Positions 25,237-33,462 of a DNA stretch of 64,000 nucleotides are shown piece after piece. The position numbers were made by a program, and so were the translations under genes. Every line of letters begins with the position of its first letter. The stretch's first letter is position 1. Under the pieces are notes generated by a model that worked only from the letters and a program-made list of their open reading frames with translations, was not told the origin of the DNA and made no database searches. Origin of the DNA: Flavobacteriales bacterium (GTDB taxonomy: Bacteria > Bacteroidota > Bacteroidia > Flavobacteriales > Schleiferiaceae); the NCBI GenBank assembly GCA_002707525.1, contig PAND01000022.1:102437-166436 (forward strand). The letters run 5' to 3'.

Positions 25237-26758
25237 AAGGAATGATTAATTCCTCCAAAGATACCCCACCGTGCTGATAGGTATTGCGATAATAATTCAC
25301 GTAATGATTAAATTTGTTCGGATATGCGTAGAAATAATCACTCAAGGCGAAAATATATTCATCTACTATATGGTGTTTGGGCAATCCTATTTTTTCGGGT
25401 TTTTTAACAACAAAGCTGTGTTTATTCGGATAACTCATTCCATTTCCGTTCTTGAAACGCAGATTAGTGGTCAAGTCTCGCGTACCCACCACTTTGGATG
25501 CTTTATTCACATTAACGGTTCCGTGATCTGTTGTTAATACGACCTTAAAACCATTTTCAGCGGCCCATTTTAATGCCTTTCGTAATGGAGAACCTTCAAA
25601 CCAAGTAGCAGTAATTCTCCGGTAAGCATTATCATCTGATGCCAATTCTCTAATTACTTCAACATCTGTTCTAGCATGAGAAAGCGCATCAACAAAATTG
25701 TACACTAATGCAACCACATCTGCCTCTTTATTTTGATGAATATTGGATACGAACTTATTAGCCCAGTGAATATTTGTCACCTTGGTATACTTCACATTCT
25801 TTGAACCAAGTCCCAAGCTTTTTAATTGTTCCTTAAAAAGTTCTCCTTCAAATTCATTCAAACTACCCTCCTCATGCTCTTCCTTCCAGTACTGAGGATA
25901 ATTGTTTTTTATATCTAAAGGCATCATGCCCGCAAAAAGCGCATTTCGAGCATACTGAGTTGCACTAGGTAAGATACTGCTGTAAATACCTTCAGTGTTA
26001 ATATTAAAATCCTCTGAAATCATGGGCTTCATAACCAACCATTGATCTAACCGAAGATTATCTACCACAACAAAAAAGACTTTTTCACCTGCTCTGATCT
26101 CTGGAGCTACAATCTGCCCAACTACTTCATGAGAAAGCATGGGTCGGTCCTTGGATTCAAACCAATTCTCATAATGGTTTGAAATATACCTGGAGAACAG
26201 TTCGTTAGCTTCACTCTTTTGCGTTGCCAAAACGCTTTTCAATCCTTCCTCAGAACTTTTTTCTAATTCCAATTCCCAACGCAGTAATTCACGGTAAAAA
26301 TCTGACCATTCTTGCCATGTTTCTAACTGTTGCATTTCTAAGGTCAATTTTCCGAATACCTGCTGATAGCCTCTAGTAGCCTTTTGGGAAACTAGTTCTT
26401 TTCCCTTTAGGATTTTTTTCAAACTCAACAAAACTTGGTTTGGATTCACAGGTTTTATAAGATAATCGGCGATTTTTGAACCAATTGCCATTTCCATAAT
26501 ACGTTCCTCCTCGCTTTTGGTTATCATGACAATTGGCGTTTCGGGGCGTATAGATTTCATTTGTTCGAGTACCTCTAAACCGGACAATCCGGGCATATTT
26601 TCATCTAGAAATACTGCATCAAAACTTGTATGCTCAAAGAGTTCAATGGCATCAATTCCGTTATTACAGGTTTGAAATGAATAGTCCTTACTCTCCAAAA
26701 AAAGCAAATGTCCTTTGAGCATATGTATTTCATCATCAACCCATAAAATATTCGGCAT
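25214..26758 (-). CDS. porX: PorX, T9SS response regulator with PglZ domain
   Basis: A 514-residue two-domain protein. A receiver domain at residues 1-120 has acidic pair D8/D9, phosphoacceptor D52 (AVFLDENMPG) and the conserved K in YLIKPVNP. After a helical linker comes an alkaline-phosphatase-superfamily PglZ domain (about 200-514) with VDNLRLDQW, ALVYNFVDALSHAR, VVLTTDHGTVNV and NYYRNTYQHGGVS. This architecture defines PorX, which together with the sensor PorY controls T9SS gene expression. Two T9SS substrates lie in the same window. It heads an operon with tsaE, ald and DUF4258, divergent from the HD hydrolase. Confidence 0.95.
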   Translation of the reverse strand: MPNILWVDDEIHMLKGHLLFLESKDYSFQTCNNGIDAIELFEHTSFDAVFLDENMPGLSGLEVLEQMKSIRPETPIVMITKSEEERIMEMAIGSKIADYLIKPVNPNQVLLSLKKILKGKELVSQKATRGYQQVFGKLTLEMQQLETWQEWSDFYRELLRWELELEKSSEEGLKSVLATQKSEANELFSRYISNHYENWFESKDRPMLSHEVVGQIVAPEIRAGEKVFFVVVDNLRLDQWLVMKPMISEDFNINTEGIYSSILPSATQYARNALFAGMMPLDIKNNYPQYWKEEHEEGSLNEFEGELFKEQLKSLGLGSKNVKYTKVTNIHWANKFVSNIHQNKEADVVALVYNFVDALSHARTDVEVIRELASDDNAYRRITATWFEGSPLRKALKWAAENGFKVVLTTDHGTVNVNKASKVVGTRDLTTNLRFKNGNGMSYPNKHSFVVKKPEKIGLPKHHIVDEYIFALSDYFYAYPNKFNHYVNYYRNTYQHGGVSLEELIIPYVVLEGK

Positions 26759-26779
26759 AATTGATCGTTTTATACTTGT

Positions 26780-26787
26780 TAAAAGTA
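26780..26787 (-). promoter_or_regulatory. -7-like box for the porX operon
   Basis: The minus strand reads TACTTTTA, one mismatch from TAnnTTTG, beginning 29 nt before the porX ATG. Confidence 0.4.
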
Positions 26788-26854
26788 ATGCGTGAGAACC
26801 CCGACTCGCCTTAAGACCTGTAGTATTTTTACGATACAGGTAAAACTATTGACT

Positions 26855-28093
26855 TTGAGCACGAAGAACAAAATCATTAACGATCCTATCTACGGATTTA
26901 TTACGATTAAAGATCCTCTCATTTATGAGCTGATCAACCATCCCTATTTTCAACGTCTGCGTAGAATCTCCCAATTAGGCTTAACATATTTGGTCTATCC
27001 TGGAGCATATCATACGAGATTTCATCATGCGATCGGGGCCATGCACCTCATGGGGCGTGCCATTTATACGTTGCGTCAAAAAGGACAAGAAATTAACAGT
27101 GAGGAAGAACGGGGCGTTTTAATTGCCATTCTGCTACATGATATTGGACACGGGCCCTTCTCACATGCCTTGGAACACACCTTAATTCCGGGTGTTAGCC
27201 ATGAGGCGTTGAGCTTAAAAATCATGGAAGAACTCAATATTGAGTTTGACGGATCGCTAGGTTTGGCCATAGATATTTTCACGAATAATTATTCAAAGGC
27301 CTATCTCCACCAACTTATTTCATCGCAATTGGATGTAGATCGTCTGGATTATTTGCGTAGAGATTCGTTTTATTCAGGGGTCACAGAGGGAAGCGTCAAT
27401 TCTGAGCGTTTACTTACTATGTTGAATGTCAAAGACGACCAGCTTGTAGTTGATTCAAAAGGAATTTATAGCGTAGAAAAATTTCTGGTTGCACGCAGGC
27501 TTATGTATTGGCAGGTCTATATGCACAAGACTGTTATCAGCGCAGAGTTTATGCTCGTCAATATTCTGAAGCGTGCAAAGTATTTAGCATCTCAAGGAAT
27601 GGCAATAGCTGGACCTGCAGCTCTCAAGCACTTTTTAACAGAAGATTACACGTGGAATGACTTTGAAGAAAATCCTGATATTCTCAAAAAGTTCTTAAGC
27701 CTTGATGACTTTGATATCATGAGCGCCATTAAAGAATGGACCGGAAACAAGGATGTTCTATTAAGTGATCTAAGCTCCAGAATCATCAATAGAGACCTTT
27801 TGAAAATACGCTTACAAGAAGAACCCTTTGAGCAAGAGTTGTCCAATAAAATGGCCGAAGGAATTCGAAACCAATATGGTTTCGAGCATGGAGAAGAGCA
27901 TTATATGTTGATCATTGACAAGGTTAAGAATCACGCCTACAACAAAAAGAAAGGACACATCAACTTATTGTACAAAGACGGAAGAATCAGCGATATCAGT
28001 GAAGCGGCAGATCAAATGACCATTAACGCACTAAGCGAGCCCGTTGAACGACATTTCATTTGTTTCCCAAGAGAATTGAGACATTTACTATGA
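26855..28093 (+). CDS. HD-domain phosphohydrolase (dGTPase-like)
   Basis: A roughly 412-residue protein of the YdhJ/dNTP-triphosphohydrolase-like HD family. The metal motif is H...HD...[13 protein letters not shown], then [17 protein letters not shown], and [12 protein letters not shown]. Homologues typically begin a few residues before [11 protein letters not shown]. No ATG exists there, so TTG at 26855 is given. GTG at 26792 (longer) and ATT at 26876 (shorter) are alternatives; a TGACTTTG box at 26850 would place ATT at the 26-nt spacing used elsewhere. The stop overlaps lpxD as ATGA. The substrate is unknown. Confidence 0.8.
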   Translation: MSTKNKIINDPIYGFITIKDPLIYELINHPYFQRLRRISQLGLTYLVYPGAYHTRFHHAIGAMHLMGRAIYTLRQKGQEINSEEERGVLIAILLHDIGHGPFSHALEHTLIPGVSHEALSLKIMEELNIEFDGSLGLAIDIFTNNYSKAYLHQLISSQLDVDRLDYLRRDSFYSGVTEGSVNSERLLTMLNVKDDQLVVDSKGIYSVEKFLVARRLMYWQVYMHKTVISAEFMLVNILKRAKYLASQGMAIAGPAALKHFLTEDYTWNDFEENPDILKKFLSLDDFDIMSAIKEWTGNKDVLLSDLSSRIINRDLLKIRLQEEPFEQELSNKMAEGIRNQYGFEHGEEHYMLIIDKVKNHAYNKKKGHINLLYKDGRISDISEAADQMTINALSEPVERHFICFPRELRHLL

Positions 28094-29025
28094 AGCATTC
28101 CCAGAAATCTTTAAAGTCTATTTGCGACTCACTTGGTGTAACATGTCCCGCCGGGCGAGAAAATATTGAAATCAATGGTATTTCCGCACTTGAAGATGCG
28201 CAAATTGGATTTCTAAGCTTCTTATCTAATCCAAAATATGCTGCCCAAGCAGCAACCTCTAATGCCTCAGCTATACTAGTTAAAAAAGGTACTACACTGG
28301 AAACTAGCGCAGCAATAATCGAATGTGATGATCCATACATGACATTCATGATGCATTTAGTGAACTTAGAAAATGAACTGGATAGCTCGCCATTTGATGA
28401 CAGAAGTAGTGCTCATATTTCTTCCAAAGCTACTATTGGCAATAATTGTATAATAGAGGCAGGTGCTATTGTGGCAGCAGGTGCAGTGGTGGGTAATGAT
28501 TGCAGAATTGGAGCTGGTGCCAAAATACTTGGCGCGGCGCGTTTAGGAAACAGGGTTGTTGTTGAAGCAGGAGCCGTTATAGGATCTCAAGGTTTTGGTT
28601 TCGCACCTGATAAAAACGGCACATATCATACCATTCCACAGCTCGGAAAATCGATTTTAAGTGACGATGTTTTCATTGGTGCTAATTCAACGGTAGATCG
28701 CGGCGCTATTACTGATACACGAATCGGCAAAGGAACCAAGATAGATAATCAATGCATGATAGCCCATGGCGTCACTATAGGAGAAAACAGCGTAATCGCC
28801 GCACAGACTGGGATTGCAGGGTCTACAAGCATAGGCGACGACTGTAAATTCGGAGGTCAAGTAGGTATTATTGGACACTTAAAAATTGGTAATAATGTGA
28901 CCATTTATGCCCAAAGCGGCGTGATGAATGATGTTCCGGACAATAAAGTTATCTTTGGCTCGCCGGCTTTAGACCGTAGACATTTTTTGAAATCATTCGC
29001 GGCCTTTAAAAAACAAGGCCTATAG
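28090..29025 (+). CDS. lpxD: UDP-3-O-acylglucosamine N-acyltransferase
   Basis: A 311-residue left-handed beta-helix acyltransferase that adds the second hydroxyacyl chain in lipid A synthesis. The N-terminal uridine-binding domain ([21 protein letters not shown]) is followed by hexapeptide repeats ([18 protein letters not shown] and on) and the catalytic-His region [14 protein letters not shown]. It is slightly shorter than the usual 340 residues. The start overlaps the HD gene as ATGA, and the lpxC/fabZ gene begins 2 nt after it. It is part of a lipid A operon lpxD-lpxC/fabZ-lpxA. Confidence 0.95.
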   Translation: MKHSQKSLKSICDSLGVTCPAGRENIEINGISALEDAQIGFLSFLSNPKYAAQAATSNASAILVKKGTTLETSAAIIECDDPYMTFMMHLVNLENELDSSPFDDRSSAHISSKATIGNNCIIEAGAIVAAGAVVGNDCRIGAGAKILGAARLGNRVVVEAGAVIGSQGFGFAPDKNGTYHTIPQLGKSILSDDVFIGANSTVDRGAITDTRIGKGTKIDNQCMIAHGVTIGENSVIAAQTGIAGSTSIGDDCKFGGQVGIIGHLKIGNNVTIYAQSGVMNDVPDNKVIFGSPALDRRHFLKSFAAFKKQGL

Positions 29026-29027
29026 AT

Positions 29028-30404
29028 ATGTTGCAACAGACACTCAGAAACACTGTTTCATTCGAGGGCAATGCCCTTCATACAGGAGAATCCGTTAAAG
29101 TAAGTCTTGTACCTAGTGAGGTGAATACAGGAATTGTATTTGTACGAACGGATTTAGAACAAGTTGAAATTCCAGCTTTAGCTAAACATATTAATCGAAC
29201 CAACCGCCAAACAATCCTTCAAAAAGGAGATGCTTCAGTAGGTACGGTTGAGCACTTAATGGCTAGTCTTTATGCTCTTGGAGTGGACAATCTTCGCATA
29301 GAACTTAACGGTAGCGAAGTGCCGATTTTAGATGGTTCTGCAGCGCCTTTAGTTGATTTGATTCAGGAAGCGGGACTTTGCGAACAAGAGCAAGAGAAAA
29401 ATTACTACGTGCTAGAAGAACCCTTCACTTACAAAGATGAAGACGGTTGTGAAATCATGGCGCTTCCTAGCGATACCTTTGAAATAAGTGCTCTGATTGA
29501 TTACGGAACTTCAGTTCTAGGTCCTCAGCACGCACATTTGGACCAGATGACTAATTTCCGGGAAGAGATTGCGAGTGCAAGAACGTTTAGTTTTTTACGT
29601 GAATTATTGCCGCTTTTAGATCAGGGACTCATTAAAGGTGGAGATTTAAATAATGCAATCGTCTATGTAGATCAAGAGATTGCTCCTGCAACCCTAGATA
29701 AATTAAAGGCAGCCTTTGGCAAAGAAGATGTTGAGTTAACGAATAGGGGCACACTAAATAATATTGAACTACGATTTTCTAATGAAGCCGCCCGTCACAA
29801 ATTGTTAGATGTGATTGGAGATATAGCTCTCCTTGGTCGCCCATTAAAGGCCAGATTGATAGCAACGAAACCAGGACACGGGGTTAACGCAGAATTCACA
29901 AAAGCATTGGCAGCAAAGATTCGTAAAGAGGAAAGCAAACCAAGACCACCCAAATACGACCCTAATGTTCCTCCTGTAAAAACAGTAGAGGATATTATGG
30001 CCTTAATACCCCATAGATCCCCATTCTTATTAGTAGATAAGATTACTGAATTAACACAAGACCGTGTGGTCGGTGTAAAATCAGTAACCATGAATGAACC
30101 ATTTTTTGTGGGTCATTTCCCTGGCGCACCGGTAATGCCTGGAGTTCTTCAAGTAGAGGCTATGGCACAATGTGGAGGTATTCTTGCCTTGAGCACAGTA
30201 CCCGACCCAGAAAATTACCTGACGTATTTCATGAAAATTGATAATGTGAAATTCAAGCAGAAAGTAGTTCCCGGCGATACTCTAGTCTTTGATTTAAAGC
30301 TAATAAGCCCAATACGCAGAGGAATTGTTCACATGCTAGGACGAGCATTTGTTGGCGATACTCTTGTTAGTGAGGCAGAGCTTATGGCGCAGATCACCAA
30401 ATAA
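29028..30404 (+). CDS. lpxC/fabZ: Bifunctional UDP-3-O-acyl-GlcNAc deacetylase / 3-hydroxyacyl-ACP dehydratase
   Basis: A 458-residue fusion. Residues 1 to about 300 are LpxC, the committed zinc deacetylase of lipid A synthesis, with VGTVEHLMAS (zinc ligand H76), GSEVPILDGSAAPLV and RHKLLDVIGDIALLGRPL. Residues about 315-458 are FabZ, the hydroxyacyl-ACP dehydratase of fatty acid elongation, with IMALIPHRSPFLLVDKI and the catalytic FFVGHFPGAPVMPGVLQVEAM. The fusion is a known feature of Bacteroidota and couples two pathways competing for hydroxymyristoyl-ACP. The stop overlaps lpxA by 1 nt. Confidence 0.97.
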   Translation: MLQQTLRNTVSFEGNALHTGESVKVSLVPSEVNTGIVFVRTDLEQVEIPALAKHINRTNRQTILQKGDASVGTVEHLMASLYALGVDNLRIELNGSEVPILDGSAAPLVDLIQEAGLCEQEQEKNYYVLEEPFTYKDEDGCEIMALPSDTFEISALIDYGTSVLGPQHAHLDQMTNFREEIASARTFSFLRELLPLLDQGLIKGGDLNNAIVYVDQEIAPATLDKLKAAFGKEDVELTNRGTLNNIELRFSNEAARHKLLDVIGDIALLGRPLKARLIATKPGHGVNAEFTKALAAKIRKEESKPRPPKYDPNVPPVKTVEDIMALIPHRSPFLLVDKITELTQDRVVGVKSVTMNEPFFVGHFPGAPVMPGVLQVEAMAQCGGILALSTVPDPENYLTYFMKIDNVKFKQKVVPGDTLVFDLKLISPIRRGIVHMLGRAFVGDTLVSEAELMAQITK

Positions 30405-31174
30405 TGATCCATAAATTCTCTGATGTACATCCAACAGCAAGGATTGGAGACCAAGTTCAAATTGGTCCCTTTACATCCATAGCAGCAGATGTAGAAATTG
30501 GAGAAGGAACATGGATTGGGCCAAATGTCACTATAATGAATGGCGCGCGAATTGGTGCCCATTGTAACATATATCCCGGTGCGGTAATTTCTGCAGTTCC
30601 GCAGGATCTAAAATTTGACGGTGAGCACACAACAGTAGAAATTGGTGATAGAACTACTATTCGTGAATGTGTTACCATCAACCGTGGTACCAAAGCCTAC
30701 GGAAAAACAACATTAGGTAAAGACTGTCTTGTCATGGCTTATGTGCATATAGCTCATGATTGCATCATTGGGAATAGAGTGATTCTAGTAAACTCTGTTG
30801 CACTTGCTGGTCACGTGGAAGTAGGTGATTGGTCCATAATCTCTGGACTAAGTGCCGTACATCAATTTGTTAAAATTGCCGACCATGTAATGGTTGGTGG
30901 CGGTGCAATGGTTAGAAAAGATGTTCCTCCATTTATTACGGCGGCAGGAGATCCATTAACCTATGCAGGAGTAAATAGTGTTGGGTTGCGCAGAAGGGAA
31001 TTCAACAACGAACAGATTAGGGAGATTCAAGATGTCTATAGGATCATCTACCAAAGCGGAAAAAATATTAGTCAAGCCGTAGAGTCAGTGAAAGTTGAGT
31101 TTAGCTCGAGCCCATTAGCCTCTGAAATTATTGATTTCATTGAATCCAGTGAACGAGGGCTTATCAGAAAATAA
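30404..31174 (+). CDS. lpxA: Acyl-ACP--UDP-N-acetylglucosamine O-acyltransferase
   Basis: A 256-residue hexapeptide beta-helix enzyme catalysing the first step of lipid A synthesis. Visible are VHPTARIGDQVQIGPF, ISAVPQDLKF, the catalytic AYVHIAHDCIIGN region, and the C-terminal helical tail (VNSVGLRRREFNNEQIREI) that follows the repeats. The start overlaps lpxC/fabZ as TAATG, and the ABC ATPase gene lies 4 nt downstream. Confidence 0.96.
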   Translation: MIHKFSDVHPTARIGDQVQIGPFTSIAADVEIGEGTWIGPNVTIMNGARIGAHCNIYPGAVISAVPQDLKFDGEHTTVEIGDRTTIRECVTINRGTKAYGKTTLGKDCLVMAYVHIAHDCIIGNRVILVNSVALAGHVEVGDWSIISGLSAVHQFVKIADHVMVGGGAMVRKDVPPFITAAGDPLTYAGVNSVGLRRREFNNEQIREIQDVYRIIYQSGKNISQAVESVKVEFSSSPLASEIIDFIESSERGLIRK

Positions 31175-31178
31175 GCCT

Positions 31179-31793
31179 ATGGTTACTTTAAACGGACTTG
31201 AGAAAAAATTCGGCAATCAACATATTCTTAGGAATATCACACACATCTTTGAAGCCGGCTCAAAAACAGTGGTTTTAGGATCTAATGGCTCAGGAAAATC
31301 TACCTTAATCAAGATTCTTAGCGGAGCTGTTGAAGCCTCTAATAATCCACCTAAATACAATTTCAATAGTCCCATAGCTGCAAATGAAGCTGGAAAACAT
31401 TGTAGTATGGTGGCGCCATATATGGCCCTTAATCCCATGTTTACCCTCAAAGAAACCTTGAGGTTCCACGACTTGATGTGTGGGTTTGAAGAAACGGTTC
31501 AATTGTCTAAATGGATAGACATTGCAGGACTCAATAAACATCAAGAGAAGCGAATTCAAACGTATAGTTCCGGGATGCTACAGAGAGTTCGGTTATTATT
31601 AGCAATTGCCAGTTCCCGCACTCTATTGCTCTTAGATGAACCAACGAGTAATTTAGATAAGGAGGGTATTCAATTTTATCATCAGCTGATCCAAGAATTC
31701 GCTCTAGGCAAAACAATTATTGTTGCCAGTAATTATGTTGAGCGTGAATATGCTTTCTGTGATAGTGAACTAATCCTTGAAAAGCATTATTAA
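31179..31793 (+). CDS. ABC transporter ATP-binding protein
   Basis: A 204-residue ATPase with Walker A LGSNGSGKST (33-42), signature YSSGMLQRVRLLLAIA and Walker B LLLLDEPTSNLDKEG. It is a stand-alone ATPase of the type found in drug or lipid exporters; no partner permease is in the window. The ATG 4 nt after the lpxA stop is preferred over an in-frame TTG at 31131 inside lpxA. Co-transcription with the lipid A genes suggests, without proof, an envelope role. Confidence 0.85.
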   Translation: MVTLNGLEKKFGNQHILRNITHIFEAGSKTVVLGSNGSGKSTLIKILSGAVEASNNPPKYNFNSPIAANEAGKHCSMVAPYMALNPMFTLKETLRFHDLMCGFEETVQLSKWIDIAGLNKHQEKRIQTYSSGMLQRVRLLLAIASSRTLLLLDEPTSNLDKEGIQFYHQLIQEFALGKTIIVASNYVEREYAFCDSELILEKHY

Positions 31794-31821
31794 GGAAAGA
31801 AAAAGCCCAGTCGAATTCCAC

Positions 31822-31829
31822 TATATTTA
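31822..31829 (+). promoter_or_regulatory. -7-like box for efp
   Basis: TATATTTA, one mismatch from TAnnTTTG, begins 27 nt before the efp ATG. It lies 28 nt after the ABC gene stop, so efp likely has its own promoter. Confidence 0.5.
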
Positions 31830-31848
31830 AGCATTAAAAAAATGCATT

Positions 31849-32412
31849 ATGGCAAGTACTTCAGATATTAAAAACGGAATGTGTATCCATTTTAATGGAC
31901 AGCCGTTTCAGGTTGTTGAGTTCCTTCACGTAAAACCAGGAAAAGGAGCCGCATTCGTTCGTACAAAAATCAAAAACCTTGAAACCGGTCGTGTATTGGA
32001 TAATACCTTTCCTGCGGGCTCAAAAATCGAAACTATTGATGTAGAAACTCGTCAATACCAGTTTTTATATAATGACGGTACCGATTACCACTTCATGAAT
32101 ACCGAAAATTACGAGCAGTTAACTTTTGCAAAAGACTTAATCAACGCACCGGATTTCTTAGTAGACGGTATGATGTGTTTGGTTTTATTTCATGCAACTG
32201 AGAGCAGAGCAATGGCCGTTGAATTACCACGAACGGTCAATTTGAAAGTCACCTATGCGGAACCTGCAGTTAAAGGAAATACTTCAACTAATGCAATGAA
32301 GACTGTAACTTTAGAGGGTGGTGCACAAGTTCAAGTACCACTTTTCATAAAAACGGACGAAGAAATAGTAATCAATACTGCTGACGGATCTTATAAGGAA
32401 CGAGCGAAGTAA
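31849..32412 (+). CDS. efp: Elongation factor P
   Basis: A 187-residue EF-P with the three-domain layout. The N-terminal KOW-like domain contains the exposed loop VKPGKGAAFVRTK, whose lysine (K32) occupies the position modified in many bacteria. The OB-fold domains follow, with VELPRTVNLKVTYAEPAVKGNT, the family signature region. The protein relieves ribosome stalling at polyproline. It is monocistronic, with a strong terminator after the stop. Confidence 0.97.
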   Translation: MASTSDIKNGMCIHFNGQPFQVVEFLHVKPGKGAAFVRTKIKNLETGRVLDNTFPAGSKIETIDVETRQYQFLYNDGTDYHFMNTENYEQLTFAKDLINAPDFLVDGMMCLVLFHATESRAMAVELPRTVNLKVTYAEPAVKGNTSTNAMKTVTLEGGAQVQVPLFIKTDEEIVINTADGSYKERAK

Positions 32413-32430
32413 GTATTGCTTGATATAGAT

Positions 32431-32461
32431 AAAAGCCCACCGCAAGCGGTGGGCTTTTTTA
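32431..32461 (+). terminator. Intrinsic terminator after efp
   Basis: AGCCCACCG (32434-32442) pairs with CGGTGGGCT (32447-32455) around a CAAG loop. T6 follows and AAAA precedes, so it could act in both directions for the convergent gene ending at 32484. Confidence 0.93.
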
Positions 32462-32483
32462 TGCTTATTTGTATGGGCCGAAT

Positions 32484-32843
32484 TTAAAAAAGGGCTTCTA
32501 TTATGGTATATATCACAATAAACAAGAAAAAGAACCACATGGCCAAAGCAACCTTTCCCCAAGGAATAGATTTACCGCGTTCTAAGGCACTAACTATTTC
32601 ATCCTCAAGATCACCAAGACCGAGTGCTTCATAGTTCGCTTTTTGGGACGCCTTATACTCCAACAGCTCTGGTGTTAGGTAATAACAATCCTCCGCCTCA
32701 TCAAATTCCAACCAATCCTGTTCTATGACGCATTGATGTTTCTCTTGGAAGTCATTTATCTCTGTGCGCGAAATAGCGCTATCACCAAAAGATTTTTGAA
32801 GAGAAAGGATGATGCTTTTTTCCATGGGATAAAAATACCCCAT
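32484..32843 (-). CDS. Hypothetical C-terminally membrane-anchored protein
   Basis: A 119-residue acidic protein: a soluble region (EKHQCVIEQDWLEFDEAEDC) and a single C-terminal hydrophobic helix (VALAMWFFFLFIVIYTIIEA), so probably tail-anchored. No family recognised. Its ATG overlaps the upstream gene stop by 1 nt (TAATG), pointing to a two-gene unit. An internal ATG at 32825 is an alternative start. Confidence 0.55.
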   Translation of the reverse strand: MGYFYPMEKSIILSLQKSFGDSAISRTEINDFQEKHQCVIEQDWLEFDEAEDCYYLTPELLEYKASQKANYEALGLGDLEDEIVSALERGKSIPWGKVALAMWFFFLFIVIYTIIEALF

Positions 32844-33238
32844 TAGTCAATGCGCTCAATAGATGAAGTGTTTTTTGTAGAGATACTTAGTATGTAAATT
32901 CCCTTGGGTTCGTTCAAACTAACAAAATGTACAAAGTCTCGTCTTAAAACCCTCAAGAGCTTGCAGGGATGTGTTGCTGGTACACCGGTAATATCCTCTT
33001 GAATAGAGATTGTCGTATCCTTCGCGTACCAAATGGAATCCGTAATAATATGATGCTCGTGCTTGCCTATCCAATACGAACCACAATAAATCCAATGGCT
33101 CTCATAATTAGGAAAAGGTTCAACTTGTAGGCTCGGCGTTGTAGCATTCGTACCTATGAAATCTCGCATATCGCCAGATCTAAAATCATTATTCTGATTA
33201 CAAGACCATAGTATAAAGAAGAGAAAAACGAAATGAAT
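32843..33238 (-). CDS. Hypothetical lipoprotein with non-canonical (ATT) or broken start
   Basis: Reading from an ATT at 33238 gives 131 residues beginning with a clear lipoprotein signal (HFVFLFFILWSC, lipobox ILWSC), so the gene must start upstream of the first ATG in frame (33169). Upstream in the same frame are TAG at 33245-33247 and, seven codons further, ATG at 33268. Either initiation uses ATT (GAGG lies just upstream) or a TAG has interrupted an older ATG-initiated reading (MNLNEPR, stop, RTIHFVF). The mature domain is unrecognised, beta-rich, and co-transcribed with the tail-anchored protein. Confidence 0.5.
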   Translation of the reverse strand: MHFVFLFFILWSCNQNNDFRSGDMRDFIGTNATTPSLQVEPFPNYESHWIYCGSYWIGKHEHHIITDSIWYAKDTTISIQEDITGVPATHPCKLLRVLRRDFVHFVSLNEPKGIYILSISTKNTSSIERID

Positions 33239-33402
33239 AGTCCTCTATCGAGGTTCATTTAAATTCATGATATAACCTAAAACATGAAAGAATTGTACGA
33301 TTGTTCTCCCAAAACATTATTCTCAAGTATTTATTATATCCTTTGATAAAGAGAAAGTACGATTGGAAAGAAGGGGATTTTTGGTACCATCAATTTCAGG
33401 AT

Positions 33403-33434
33403 AAAAAAACCGCCGCTCCCAATGGGAGCGGCGG
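33403..33434 (-). terminator. Intrinsic terminator after susCD (minus strand)
   Basis: Perfect 11-bp stem: CCGCCGCTCCC (33410-33420) and GGGAGCGGCGG (33424-33434) with an AAT loop. A run of A at 33403-33409 becomes the T tract on the minus strand. It lies 28 nt after the susD stop. Confidence 0.93.
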
Positions 33435-33462
33435 CCTTTATATGATCAAATGATCTGTCGGA

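Noticed and set aside
33283..33453. Two tiny plus-strand readings (20 codons from ATG 33283; 36 codons from TTG 33343) between the lipoprotein gene and susD.
   Set aside because: They lie opposite the 5' region of the lipoprotein gene, the second runs through the susCD terminator hairpin, and neither has a family motif that I can support.
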